The notes under the pieces: generated by a model
The model's database searches: none
Seen by the model: only the letters and a program-made list of their open reading frames with translations
Told to the model about the DNA's origin: nothing
NCBI GenBank assembly: GCA_037903355.1
Contig: JBAJFE010000026.1
Coordinates: forward strand, 4,464,001 to 4,528,000
DNA length: 64,000 bases
Reading direction: 5' to 3'
DNA from: Trichuris trichiura
Taxonomy: Eukaryota > Nematoda > Enoplea > Trichinellida > Trichuridae
Shown: positions 47,091-58,880 of the stretch, one piece after another
Position numbering within the stretch: position 1 is the stretch's first letter
Layout of the letters: each line of letters opens with the position of its first letter
Made by a program: the position numbers and the translations under genes

Positions 47091-48968
47091 GCTTAAGCTA
47101 GGGCAAAACTCGACATTTGTTAAGATTCTGCGAACAAAGGGTGCAATTTTTTTGCATCCTTATCAGCTATCCTGTTCCGCCTTAACCTAAGCTTAAGCCA
47201 AGGCACAAGAAAAGTATGGCCGGGAAAGTAACGAGAAACAACCTACTTTGTCCCATAGGTATCGTCATTGTAGGTTTGCAGGGGCATTGGTGCAAACATT
47301 CGATTTAATAGTTTAACGGTCTGCCCTTAGGCGTTGTACAGAATGCCTAGGAAATGTGTAAAATGTTAAATGTTTCATACACTGCCTGTAGCGTGCATAT
47401 TACGTTTCCTTTTCTCGCTTCTACCGTGTATCGTGAATAAATGGTATGTGCATGCGATCTCTCCTCGGCATTAGCATTGAACTTCACATTACCAAGCCGT
47501 GGGACGGTTCTGCGCAGACGAAACGAAGGCTGAGGGGCCGCAGGTGCCTGACACTGTGCGAGGATAATTGCTGAAGCTCACCATCAAGGCTGGCTACTGA
47601 ATTGAATGGTTTGGGCGAAGATTGACCGGTCCAGGACAGCAGTGGCGGACAAGAGTTCCCTTGCGTTACTTCTTGTTCGTTTATTGGGCTGCGCAAAGCC
47701 CAACGCGACTGAATTCTATCAACAAAGTTTGAGTTAGGAAGACCCAACGCAGTCCAAAAGGAGAATCAGCAGAGTAGTCAGTGAACGGAACGCCTGCCGC
47801 TCTGTCAACCTTGCACCGACGAAGTGGAGGAAGTTCGGCATAAACTCGGTTTGGATGTATCTCAGTGGAGTGGTGACGTTATCTGATCCTGGTGGACTGC
47901 AAGCCTTTCCCGGCATCCGCCGTGTAGTATTAACACTGTGTCAATTTTTATTTTTGACGATGAGACATAGGACGCCTCGAAAAGCCTAGAGTATGTTTCT
48001 TGCGACTGCTAATGAAACATACCTTTAAACAGGCCATAACTCGTATGGAAAAGAAACGAAATGATTCTCATTAAAGAATACGCTTGAGGTTTCGTTTTGA
48101 AAAATTGTACGAAATACAATCATTGTGGATGGAACTTTCCCACAGAGTCGGTAACCTTTTCCGGGCGCCGCTGCCTGTCTCCTCAGTGTTTTATAGACTA
48201 AACATAAATTGGGCTGGGGTTTTTAATTGGACAGTTGGAAAAAAAGTAATTGCTGAAAGATACAAATATAAATTAATAACTGATAAAAGCAGAAGGATAA
48301 AAGCAGTTTAATATACACAGTTTAAGGGGTTCTGAAAAAAATCAATGAAGATATATGGGAAGGTAGTGCGTACGCTTAGAAGGTTAACCTACAATTAAAT
48401 AAGCAATTCTAAAAGAATAAAGAGAAACCAAGGGGAAAAAAGCAATAAGGTTTATAATTTACCAATAGTTTAACAGCAGTATTTTTGCCAGAAGGATCAG
48501 GAAAATAACTACAGAGGAAAAAAATTAAGGAATATAAGAAAACTTAATCTTACAGTATTTCGTACAGTGGGTCTTGGTCGAGCGGTCCGTTAAAGCTGTA
48601 TATATGTTATTTAAATGTAGTACCTTCGCGTAACGGCGTGGGTGCATTTGTTTCAAGGAAATGTACGGAATACAACTACTACAGATAGTATTTATTTACG
48701 TATTGCTTCTTTCCTTTTGTTTCGCAGCTGATAAAGTTTTGTTATTCTCATTTATTCCTTTTCTTGCTTCTCTTTTTAATTTCGTCCTTCTATTTTTATA
48801 AGTGCTTACTTGTTTATTATTAGCTTCCTCTCTGTCCTATCACCACTTAATCATCTCTTTGCTCCCCTTCTTTTTGAGTACCTTAAGTTGCACTTTGCTT
48901 TTGTCAGTTAGTAATTTGTATTTTGACGTTCTAACAATTACTTCCTTTTTTCAATTTTCTAACCTAGA
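47091..48968. other. Intergenic DNA, no gene recognised
   Basis: Opposed open frames at 47484-47916 (both strands) have no identifiable motif. At 48567-48600 a tRNA-like 5' half (GGTCTTGGTCGAGCGGTCCG) is present without a T-arm, so no tRNA gene is called. 48300-48560 is very A-rich. Confidence 0.4.
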
Positions 48969-49152
48969 AGTTCCACCCCAAACTACAATCAATCCAGATA
49001 ATCTTATAGAGGCCGACGTCTGCACCCGAATAACGGCAGTACATTCTTCGAAAAATGTTGCCCGCGACGTTTATATTCTGTGCGTTTCTTCAAAACAAAT
49101 GCAAGTATTCCGTACGAAAGGTAGTACAGTAAAAGAACTTGAGTATGATTGA
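48969..49152 (+). other. Possible exon of unknown protein
   Basis: After TAACCTAG (ending 48968) the frame reads VPPQTTINPDNLIEADVCTR, then DVYILCVSSKQMQVFRT, to a TGA at 49150-49152. The content looks protein-like. I could not name a family or join it to another exon. A GTAGTA donor-like site lies within it. Confidence 0.22.
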
Positions 49153-50025
49153 GCTCACCCTATAGCTATGTGAACTGATCATCTTATCTTTAGTCATAGC
49201 CAGAATATTTCATGAAAGATAAAGTTTTAAGAAATGATTTGTCCGTGTACCCGCTACGTTATGTCTGTAACTGGAGAAAGATGGCTGGTTACCAGTTATA
49301 AGGAGAATTCTGGCAAGTAGTTTAATGATTGAATCTGTTGAAATCAACGTATTCAGACGTCAGCATTCAGAGGCAAAGTTTACAATCAGCAAGAACCTGT
49401 AATTAATAAATATTAATTGCACTTTAGCCAGTAACTTGAAACTTGGTCAGCAACTTGTTTTTTCCCGCCACGTAACCTTTCCTATGCATCGCGACGCTGG
49501 CTTAAATATATGCTGTTGCGTGTAAGTTTGAATTATGAACAAAGTAACAGTGAGAAATCTTACTGCGACATCTTTACTTTCCAATAGCCATTCTGATAGC
49601 GGTAAAATTCACCAATAGCTCTGGGGTTCCCGGTTTGAAAACTTTTGCGTCAATGAGTTTCCACCTTCGTTAATTTGCATCAGTCTTACCTTGGAGCCAT
49701 TTTTTAGCAATGCCTTTCAAACAGTCACTGGCAATCTCAGCTGATCTATGGGTGTATCTCGTTTGCTAAATTTGGTTCGGAAGAACTTTCGCTCGGAAGT
49801 CGACTTGGAAGTAGTTCAGTTATTTCCCCAAAGAGTCTCACGCAATGTTCAAGCTTCAAGTGGAGAGATGACGCCTGCAAGAAAGAGTCAAAATCAAGGG
49901 CAATAAAGCAATTTTTGTTGCTTATATTATGTAAGGCTACCCGAATATGGTGATTATAGAGGGAACTGAACAGCTAAGGCTAGTGTTTGTGCCATGGGGA
50001 TGCTGGCAAAAAGATCCTTGGCATT
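49153..50025. other. Intergenic DNA leading into a Penelope element
   Basis: No gene recognised. The last few hundred bases (from about 49750) may still be decayed Penelope RT sequence on the minus strand, but the motifs are too eroded to place. Confidence 0.4.
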
Positions 50026-50840
50026 CTAGCTCAACATGATGTCCATAGTGGTTGTGTTAAATTGTCTGACCTTGGCGCAGAAGTCTTTACTGTTTCTCGT
50101 GTAAGACGGCCGCAAACCCGTAAGCGGCTTTAGGGTGGACTTCAGGTATGGGTACAATCTGGATGTTGCGCTGTTGGCGCTTGAGACCACAGGCTTTAGG
50201 GGAAACCCCGCCTTGTGGATCTCGGGAAGTCCATACAGTTCTGGGCACTTGGTGTTGCTGATGAAATATGTGTATCTCCGAATTTGGCCCGGTACTTCAT
50301 CTCTTGTCTCTGAGGCCAAATGACTTAGTAACGCTTGCAGAGATTTCCTTACTTGTTCAGTCGGGTTACACCGTAAGGGCCGGTAGATGATGCTGGAAAG
50401 AAGAGCTGAGATCTTGTGGATGTAATCTGACTTACTCAGAAGACCACATTTCCCTTGTCAGCCTTCATGATGATAAATTTGGATTATTGTCTAGAGTCTT
50501 TGGACGCCTGTCACTCTGTAATGGTAAGGTTGGAGCTACACTTCGTTGTGTGATGTGACAGAACACTCGTGATGGCTCCTCTTATTTCAGTAGCCTTCAA
50601 GCGTTCTAATGAGGTAAGGCTATGTTCCACTGAGACGATGACGTCAAGGAATCGAACCTGTTTAGGTGTAGGTACAAAATTCAAACCATTAGTCAGCATC
50701 TGTTGTTGTATGCCGTTTAAGGGTGCAGAGCTAAGATTGGTCCCCAATCTGTCCGTGGTGTTACTTGGAAGCGGGTGGTCTTCTGCGTGGGGGCTATGAG
50801 CTACGATGTCAAGGATCGTTTCACAGCATCCGTGTGACAC
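50026..50840 (-). mobile_element. Penelope-like element, N-terminal half, inverted relative to the adjoining half
   Basis: Minus-strand frames give LNGIQQQMLTNGLNFVPTPK and SLERLKATEIRGAI (family N-terminal region). A frameshifted IIMKADKGNVV (family: IVPADKGNAVVVMD) follows, then CPELYGLPEIHKAGFPLKPV and VSSANSATSRLYPYL, the first RT blocks. The segment ends at NTTTMDIMLS, just before the expected SFDVxSLFTxxP. The rest of the RT is not downstream on this strand but on the plus strand at 50860-52037. Confidence 0.8.
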
Positions 50841-50859
50841 AAACGCTAAAGGTCTTGAA

Positions 50860-52037
50860 AGATTTTTTCGAAGCAGATGAAACTCTTACGCAAAGGACGA
50901 AGCCTAATCTATTTCACATCCTTAAGTTTGTATCATTTTGTATGAAAGAAAGAAACTGTTTCAGGTTCCAAAACAGCTTCTTCCTTCAGAAGAATGCAGC
51001 TTCAATGGAAAGTCCACTCTCCCCCAAATAAGCTGAGATCCTCATGGAACATCTAAAGGACAAAGCATTTACCAACACAGAAACTCCTGTGGTTCCCCGG
51101 TTTATCAAACGATACGTTGATGACATCTTTGGTATCGTAGAGGACGGTAAGGAAGTACTACTTCTCGAATACCTGAACAGCCTTTTCCCACATCACACAT
51201 CGTTTACCGTGGAGAAAAAGAACCAAAAGCAGCTATCATTCCTTGATGCACTCATCATCCGAACAGTTGGTATTTTAAAGAATACCGTCTGCCGTAAACT
51301 AACCCACTTTGATCGGTACTTTCATTTTTCCTCCCATCACCTCCGATTGGTGTTAAAGGGCAACATCCATAGTTTTATAGACCGTGCGCTGAGCGTTGTG
51401 ACGCAGAATTTTTTCAGATAGGACTAAGACATATCAAGAGAACGCTTCATGTTAATGGCTATCCTAGAACCGTCGTAACATTAACTATACGATGCAGGAT
51501 AGATATGCCAAGGGTAACTCATCCAAAAAAACAGGGTCCTCTGGTTACTCTATCCTACTGCACAGGGTTGGTGAACTATTCAAACGCTTAGGGAGGTCAC
51601 TAGATTTCAGGGTATAGTTCAAGAGTTCTGCACCGTTACGCTCTATTCTGAGAAATGATAAGATCAAGATCCCATATGATGAGGGATCTGATATGTTTTG
51701 TGAGACCAAATGCGGTTGCAACGCCTCCTACATAGGAGAAACGGGCAAGTTTTTACTTCACAAGTTTAACCAAAAATTAGATGGGATCAATCGATACAAG
51801 AACGCGGGAAAGATTCACATACGCAAACCAAGTCAAAGCCAGCCAACGCAACCCAATACAAGGGCCATGGAAAACCACCAGAAGAAACCTGAACAGACTA
51901 ACAAACAGAGAAAGAAATCAATACACGAGAAAACTACGGCCACGCGACAAAAGGTTCAGCGGTCATTGAACATTCTTCTCAATGCTCATTGGATCTCCGG
52001 TCGAAGATCCTTTGTCGCGAGAGTCTGTTTTCTCTAA
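50860..52037 (+). mobile_element. Penelope-like element, C-terminal RT half plus GIY-YIG nuclease
   Basis: Plus-strand motifs: LTQRTKPNLFHILKFVSFCM, a degenerate GSPLSP block (SMESPLSP), LMEHLKDKAF, KRYVDDIFGIVEDGKE (intact catalytic YVDD), FTVEKKNQKQLSFLDALIIR, CRKLTHFDRY and FSSHH. Further on is MFCETKCGCNASYIGETGKF, an intact GIY-YIG core, then an arginine/lysine-rich tail to 52037. Stops and a frameshift lie between the domains. This is the best-preserved Penelope copy in the window. Confidence 0.85.
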
Positions 52038-53520
52038 GAAAAATCAAACATGCGTTGAGCATCCGCCAAAATGAGTCGTGCAGCAGAGATAAAGCTGCTG
52101 AGGTCGGTGAAGCGTGGACTATTCTGATCAATCGGAACAGGTGCTGCGCACTAGCTCCTTGAACTTTTTTTCTGCCTTATTTAAGACCGTTACAAGTGCT
52201 AACAACTTGCCTGTGCCTTAACATCGCTGAAGACAGAAACAGACAGTTTCCTAAAGCTTTGATTCACTTTTTTGTTACGCTCAACGGGGAATAAGCTGTT
52301 TTCTTCAACTATTTTTATCAATTACGACAACCCATTATGAAAAAAAATATACATCCTCAATGGTACACTATTTTACGTTCAAGCGAGAGAAGAAATGCTC
52401 AGAAAAACGAGCAGTGGATGACAGTTGACTAGTCCAGCTTCCCGGACCACTTTTTAAGCAATGGTTACTTATCTTTTTCGAGAAGAACTAGGGTGACGAA
52501 ATGCTGACAGGCCAACATTTCGAGTGACAGAATCATGATACGACCAAAGATTTCGCATTTATTAGTTTAAATCTCCATCTGCGCTCAGTGTTAATTCTTC
52601 ATGAAAGCCTTTACCACTGCAGCCATAATTAATTTTTCTGATGCCAAAGTAACCTGCTATATTCTTTTATTTATGAATAAATGCAGTCACAGCAAGGCCA
52701 GGAAGTTTTCTGTTTTAGGCCACCGTGATTGATGAGGCTAGTTATTTTCGTTAATTTCGTTACATGGAAATATGATTACAGCCACAGATCTGGAACTGGA
52801 CTTCCTCTTAGAGTTAAGAAACTTTCAACGCTTTATCTGTCGCGATGCGTGGAAAACAATTGTGAGCATTACCTGCAATAGCAGAGAAAGCGTAAAAAGA
52901 GACTGCTGCTACTTGCCATGTTAAAAAAACTTCTAGGCATACTTAATGCGTGTGAAAAGTTAGCCTGCACTTATGGACCGTCTCTGTGCATCTGTGTACC
53001 ATCCGCCAGTAGAGTTTATCAGCAGAAATATTTGATATTTAAACACTGGGTGCTTTGCAACGGGTTGATGGGTCTTCATTTCTGTATTTTGATCTTTCCA
53101 CGGCTTCTTCCCATTTTTTGTGTCTGTAGAAAACCAGCACAAAGCCCTAACAATTACATTCATTTTCTGACTCAGCACGTAGTTCCAGTGAACCTATGGT
53201 TAACTAGCATGACGATAAAAAAGGGATCAAACGCTTTCCTACAGCAGCTCATAACCGAAAGTAAACCTGCACTATTTGTTGCCGTAACGAAAACCAGCAA
53301 TATTGATTCTTCAATTTCAACTCTTTTTTGTTTTGCAATTCTACTAAGTGTTCCCGTAGGGTCTTTGCTTATTCCACAGTATAGAATGAAATCCATAATC
53401 CAGCCTAGCTAGAATATTAACGAACTATTCCACGAAGTCTACATGCAGCATTTCCAAATGATCCGAGTAGACTAGAGTATCATCATCAACAATTTCTCCA
53501 TTTTTCTTTGGTGCAAAACT
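52038..53520. other. Intergenic DNA with a partial foldback-family copy
   Basis: A 164-codon open frame at 52918-53412 has no recognisable family. Within it, 53036-53125 carries AACACTGGGTGCTTTGCAAC, then CACGGCTTCTTCCC and GTAGAAAACCAGC, matching one arm plus outer block of the foldback at 4316-4420. I therefore treat the frame as repeat-derived. Confidence 0.45.
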
Positions 53521-54170
53521 AACTAAAGGTTAAAATCTTCAGCGTTCGTTTCATTCAACTGAGTGACTAATCTCCCATTCAACGATTTACTCATGATTTT
53601 GTTCATTTCCCGTTCTGTCAAGCTGCATCGAACAACTGAAACGATAGCTGATGTGTTTTGCGACCAAATGCTGCTGACGAATCCCGCAATGAACTGCAGT
53701 AGCGGGAACAACTCCTCAAATGCGCTATAAATCCACCGTCGCATCCTACCTTGGACAGTGCTCCAGTTGCTAAAGTCACGTTCATAAGAAAAGCATTCTT
53801 TCCTGTAAAAAAATCTTCCATGGCTAGAAATACTGGCTCGCCTTTAGAGCCTGTTACATGTTCTTTGGCAAATAGTAATTCCTGTAACAAATGATGGTCC
53901 CTTATAAACTGAATATAGTTTAACAATGATGCTTCCTTGATAGGTACGATGGACTCATCAATTTACATGACAAATGATGTAGTCTCCAAAAAACTGCATA
54001 AAGATTCTTCCTTGGCATTGCTTATTTCACCAATCCATCTCTGTGCCCCGTTATTTTTCAAAGAGAGTTTCCTGATCATTTTAGTCGCTGATGTTTCCAC
54101 AGAAGGAAACATTTTGCCCTTGTAACAGAGATATAAAACCGGTTTACGGCAAAGATAGATTCTACAAGGA
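53521..54170 (-). mobile_element. hAT transposase remnant (SCAND3/ZBED5/FAM200 type)
   Basis: The minus strand reads YLCYKGKMFPSVETSATKMI, then SLKNNGAQRWIGEISNAKEE (family: VPLSNDTVSRRIxxM), then LETTSFVM, an in-frame stop, and IDESIVPIKEASLLNYIQFI (family: QIDESTDxxxxAQLLxFVRF). It continues with LLFAKEHV, the VGCDGGFIAHLR block (family: VGVCTDGAPAMxGxxxGFVA) and VHCGIRQQHLVAKHIS (family: THCxIHREALVAK). The stop and frameshift make it inactive. It sits immediately downstream of the KCNQ-like exons on the same strand, which could mislead gene prediction. Confidence 0.78.
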
Positions 54171-54808
54171 AAGAATAAAAGCTACTCGTTATTGTGCAGG
54201 TAAAACAAGTTACAGTTTCATGACTGTCTTCACATTTATATCTCTTATTTATTCTGTTCCTTTTAAAGAAACCACCATTTCTGTAGTTAGACTTGTTGTG
54301 AGTTCTTGCTAATGCCTTCTCTTACCCTCTTACATCAGGTTTCCTTTTCTTCAAAAGCTCGTCAAAACGCTTCGCTAATAAGCACCGAAATTGTGGCCGT
54401 CAGCAAATCGTGGACAATGAAATGTAGGAAACGCGCTTCCCTAACGCTTCATTGACCCTTTAAATTTTCTAAACCTGCTTAGTCCTTGTCAGAACCCTCT
54501 AGCCGACTTTTGCCCTCACTCCAACGACCTCTTAATTTCCGTAATCCGTTAACGCTTTTCATTGTCTCCAAGGGCTAATGATGGTTTATAAATGAACGAC
54601 TTGTACTTTCCTGTGATGGCAACAAAAGTTTAGATGCAACGAAACAAAACAGAGCAAGCTCACACAATCTCTTTCAACGGGAAGCTCTGGACTGCTAATA
54701 TTTCATATTATTATTAATTTTCAAGAACCTAACTTCATTTCTTCAACGTTTGCTGGATAAATAATCAATTTAAGCTTTGACTAGCTCTTAAAATTTGCTC
54801 AAGCTTAC

Positions 54809-57800
54809 CTGCTCTTCAATCTGCGTCAGTCGTGAATGAACGGTCGTCATCTGTCCCAAAGTATCAGGCTGAATAGGTTTGCCTATGCAGTGTTCGATCC
54901 TGAAAAGCGGGAATTGATTTGAGCAGATTGGCAAAGTATCTTGGTATTTCTGCATAATTTGTAACGACCAATTAACTACGTTTCGTGCAAGTTTCGAAGT
55001 AAAACCAGGGTTTTACTCAACTTAAAGAGCGATTAACAACTGATGACAGCAGTTAAAGAGACAGGGCACGAAACGAAGCGGGAAAGCGTTAGCTGGACAC
55101 AAAGAACGATTAAAGTCAGAATGCAGCAGGTACGATGAGCAATAAGAGATGCTGAAACGGCAGCCAGCATAGTACAGCGCATTAGGACAACTGTTGCTCA
55201 CACAAATCGATCTCAATGGATTTAGACCATAATAGGACCTCACCCCTATAATGCAGTATAAGTTCCAGCTTATTGAACGCATCGACTTATGGGGTTCTTT
55301 CCCGTTTGAAACCCTTTCGAAGGTGATAACGTCGTGCCAGATGGCCCCTATGTTGCCTTAGGCTGCCCTTCAAGCCAGTTTGGTTTCACTGCGTAAAGGC
55401 TGTGCGTGTATACACTCACCGCAGTGCTTTGTAGTGTCGACCAAAGCGCTATAGGTGATTATGTTGACAACAGCGACGGTGCGCCATCTAAGCTTAAACA
55501 GAAAACAGCCAGAAGAGTAGAAAAGCCTCTGGATCCGCAGTAATACATTCAAACCGCAGACCGCAGCGAGGACCCATGAAAGCATATATAGCATGTCTTA
55601 GTAGGAATCCATACATTTTGGATTTGTGCAAATACAATGACTCTTTTTCTCAGCTTGAACTTTGACGAGCATTTTTGAGTGAAGCTTTATTTAACTGTTT
55701 ATGTATTAAAGTAGTTCAACAATATTTAAAGGGTAGATTCGCAGTACTAATTTATTAACAACTGAAAGAACAAATTCAGGCTGTTCAAGGGTAAGTTCAG
55801 TGCAGTGGAAATTGCTTGCAACATTAAACTAGCAACTGGTCAGGGATCACGTAAGGTACCTGTCAATTCAGAATGCGCACAGAAGTAAGCAAATTGTTGA
55901 GGCAAAAATGCCTGCGCTAGAAAAAATTATTACCAGGAGGCGAAAGGGGGATTTGAGGCTTTAAGATATAGCTCAAAAAACATTTAAATAAATGACTGTA
56001 GAGAAACAAATGTTGGCGCTTGAAACAAGAACACAACAAAAGAACAACAGCTACGAAATATATGATGAACAATGATTATTGCGAGAGAGAGTTTTTGTCT
56101 TAAACTATACACACTGAAAATTCTAATGAAATAACTCGTACTTGCTTGCCGATGCTGTCCAGATGTTAATACAGGCGAAATATCTCAGCGCTTTCAGGGT
56201 CATTCAGTTCCACAGTTAATTACGAAGTAGCAACGAACGCGCTCTAAACGGGGCTCATACATATTGCAAAAATGTTTGCTGAATATTCAATACGCAGCTG
56301 TACCTTTGTGCATTAGCATGACGAATTCACGATACGATTCCATTTAGTGAACTTGTCCTTTCGGAAACAAAAAGGAATATCAGAGCTCTCAGGATCTCCA
56401 GAACTGGACTTCAGTGAGAGATTATCTAAGCGCAATGTCTGTCAGAACATGGCCGCTGGGGTCAATACATCTACAGATATGCAAATGGGAAAGATCTGAC
56501 TTATGATTCAAAGTCAGTCAAAGACTGAAGCAAATAATTTGGAAAAAGCAGTGTCGAAGACATAACGTTCTGGTACGGGACTATAGGTTTTCATGTTTAA
56601 ATTGTTTTTTCGTAGGAGCATGTTCCGTTGAAAATACAAAACTTTTAATGAAGTTCCGTAGCTTTTGGGCCGCGTGTGACCCGTTTTAGCGGTATTAAAA
56701 CTAATCTCTAATTAATGGACATTAATGTTAACCGCTGAGGACGGGTCACGCGACGCCAAAAGCCTGCGCAACTTCATTAAAAGTTTTGTATTTTTAACGG
56801 AACATACTCTGTCTGAAAAAACAATTCAGAGGAAGAAGTAGTAGTAAAAACACGATGTTTCTCTTGACTCGTGCACATCGAAAAGTAAGAAAAGCGTTAA
56901 AAGGTGTAACTTAGGGGCACACGGTAGTGATAAAAGAACCTGCTGCACAGTTTCGGTTCCGAACAAATGACGCATGCAGTAGTTAACTTCGAACAGATGA
57001 ATAATGTATAACGCCTTATCTTCCTACCAAGTCTGCCCACGAATAACTAGGACGGGGGACAATCGGTGCATATTTTATATTAAGAGTTTTCAGAGCTCTG
57101 CTTCCGTCGCCAGGAGCATGTATAGCAGCTCGCTTTTGCAACTAGTTTAAATTTTGACAATTTTGACAGTGCCATGTATACTAAGTGAACGGCTGAAATC
57201 AATGTCTTAGATTACGTTGCCGATTTGCTGCTTACTAACATGTCTTTCTGGGAAGTTCTGAGCGGAAAGCAGAGGAATTACTAGAATGTTAGCTCTATTT
57301 TGTATTAACAGACCTTTGGCTAATTCGAGTGCCTGAAGGTGTCATATTCCACACTACGTCAAGTTGATAATTGAATTTAAAAGCACGACCAGCAGTTATT
57401 CAAAAATAGGCAACCATTTAATCACTCACTTTCTTTGTATTCCTTTGATTTTAAGCATCATGTTCAGATGGCCTTGGGAATATTGTTCAATTATGTCACG
57501 TACATCGTATAGTTCACGAATTTTCTGGAAAATAAACAGACAGTTGACGATCAACTAGAGTTATACTTCCCACTTCTCTATTATTATCCAGCACTCAGAG
57601 ACTTACGAGAGTTCACCCCGTACGACTTGCAAAAACAAGTAGCAACTCTCCATTTTAGATGAATGATTCCGCATAAAAGTCTTCTAAGTATCACATGAAA
57701 CTGCAAGTGCGCTAGCTCGCTACATGGAATAGTTGAAATAATAAAATAAACCTATTTTTTCCTATATCTTTTGAAGAGGCAAACAGTCATTGCTAGTATT

Positions 57801-58569
57801 AATAATAAACACTGACTATAATTGGGCCTATCTTTGAGATTTACAATCAACTATTTACCTGGAACTTTCGACGGGCTAGAAGATACTTCATTTTGCAAAC
57901 TGCGTGGATAATATTCTTCAGATGCTTTTCCTTTCTCAAAAGAAAAACTTTGCCTTCATAACAGAATCCGATTCATAGTGCTTCTAATCTTCGCAGTGAT
58001 TCATAGAGCGAGAGGTGCATAAACTTATCATGCAATAACTTTAAACAAAGCAGTTTTTTCACGTTTTTCTGAGCACACAATTTGGAAATTTCTATATCAT
58101 ACTCGGTTTTATTCATTTGTGGTGGAATTAATGGCTCCTCCTCCGTCGGAAGCCTGTCTCTTGGAAGAAGTCTGTAGGCACTGTTGAACCTGCTCCAAGT
58201 GGCAAAGCAGCAGGAGTTTGGGAACGTTGCGTAACACTGCCATAATGCCTGAAAGGTAAAGTCGTGAGCAACTACAACAACTAAAAGTTTTTTTGACTTC
58301 GTCTAACAAGTTACTTGAATTAAGCTTGCAGCAGCAGGTCTCTGCCTGTTGAAATGTTTTTGTCTGTGCTTTTGATGCACTTTGAGTGCAAATCCGGATC
58401 CAAGGATACCCTTGATTGCAATTGTAGTTAGAATAACAAAACGCGTTGACAAACATACCGCCGGCAATTGAAAGAACGCCACTAATGCCAATGCAGAAAT
58501 ACACGCAATAGCTTTGCCAACCCAGGAATGTGGCACCATGTCCCCGAAGCCAATGGTAAAAAACGTCGC
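54809..58569 (-). CDS. KCNQ-type voltage-gated potassium channel, pore to C-terminal assembly region (partial)
   Basis: M-current type potassium channel subunit in the plasma membrane. Six minus-strand exons join in phase: 58569-58459, 58410-58315, 58248-58025, 57934-57859, 57524-57430 and 54899-54809 (231 codons). The first begins at the selectivity filter, TIGFGD, then [12 protein letters not shown] and S6 ([14 protein letters not shown]). Then comes [18 protein letters not shown] with the calmodulin-binding IQ segment ALWQCYA. Later exons give [38 protein letters not shown] and [13 protein letters not shown], all KCNQ landmarks in order. Introns are 48, 66, 90, 334 and 2530 bp; the last holds a foldback element. 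The exon 3/4 junction was chosen by phase. S1-S5 exons were not found to the right and the 3' end is unresolved. Confidence 0.88.
56601..56826. mobile_element. Foldback element in the long KCNQ intron
   Basis: Arms of about 90 bp pair: AATTGTTTTTTC, CATGTTCCGTT, AAATACAAAACTTTTAATGA, AGCTTTTGG and GTGACCCGT each recur as complements at 56735-56826. The loop is about 45 bp. The core GCTGAGGACGGGTCACGCGA relates it to the ctgaggacgggt motif at 63.6 kb. Confidence 0.75.
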
Positions 58570-58689
58570 CTAAATTTAAACTTTATTGCCATAACTTTCC
58601 ATGTCTTATTCTTCAGTTGCTAGCTCTTGAATGTTTGGTGACTAATAGCTAATAAAGGAAAATAACGTTAATTTTATTTACGGACTTAC

Positions 58690-58880
58690 CATCTCTGGAA
58701 ACACGGAACATATCGGAGCTTCTGGTCTCTTCTCAATCTGACTTCAGCGGTAAAACGTAGTCATCTGAACAGAATCAGTAACAAATTGATTGTAAGTAGA
58801 ATCCTCTATCTCCTCCGCTGAGGATGGCTCAAAAAAAGTCCTAGAAGCTCCGGTATGTTTTCAATTTCCTCCATGGGTTG
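58690..58880. mobile_element. Degenerate foldback element upstream of the KCNQ exons
   Basis: AAACACGGAACATATCGGAGCTTCTGG at about 58700 pairs with CTAGAAGCTCCGGTATGTTTTC at about 58841-58862. CAGCGG and CCGCTGAGGATGG lie inside. The arms are imperfect. A related CTGAAAGCTCCGGTACTC occurs at about 62420. Confidence 0.55.

Noticed and set aside
48567..48605. tRNA-Leu/Ser-like 5' half (GGTCGAGCGGTCCG)
   Set aside because: No matching T-arm or 3' acceptor strand; at best a tRNA-derived fragment.
52918..53412. 164-codon plus-strand open frame
   Set aside because: Overlaps a copy of the dispersed foldback family at 53036-53125 and has no family resemblance.
53523..53926. Minus-strand open frames that looked like 3' exons of a host gene
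   Set aside because: Motif order matches a hAT transposase (IDES block, GFIAHL block, HCxIxxQxLVAKH) with an in-frame stop and frameshift.
54343..54388. Exon-like stretch KRFDELLKKRKPD with a GTAAGA donor after the last KCNQ exon
   Set aside because: The only acceptor gives the wrong phase for joining to 54809; left out of the gene model.
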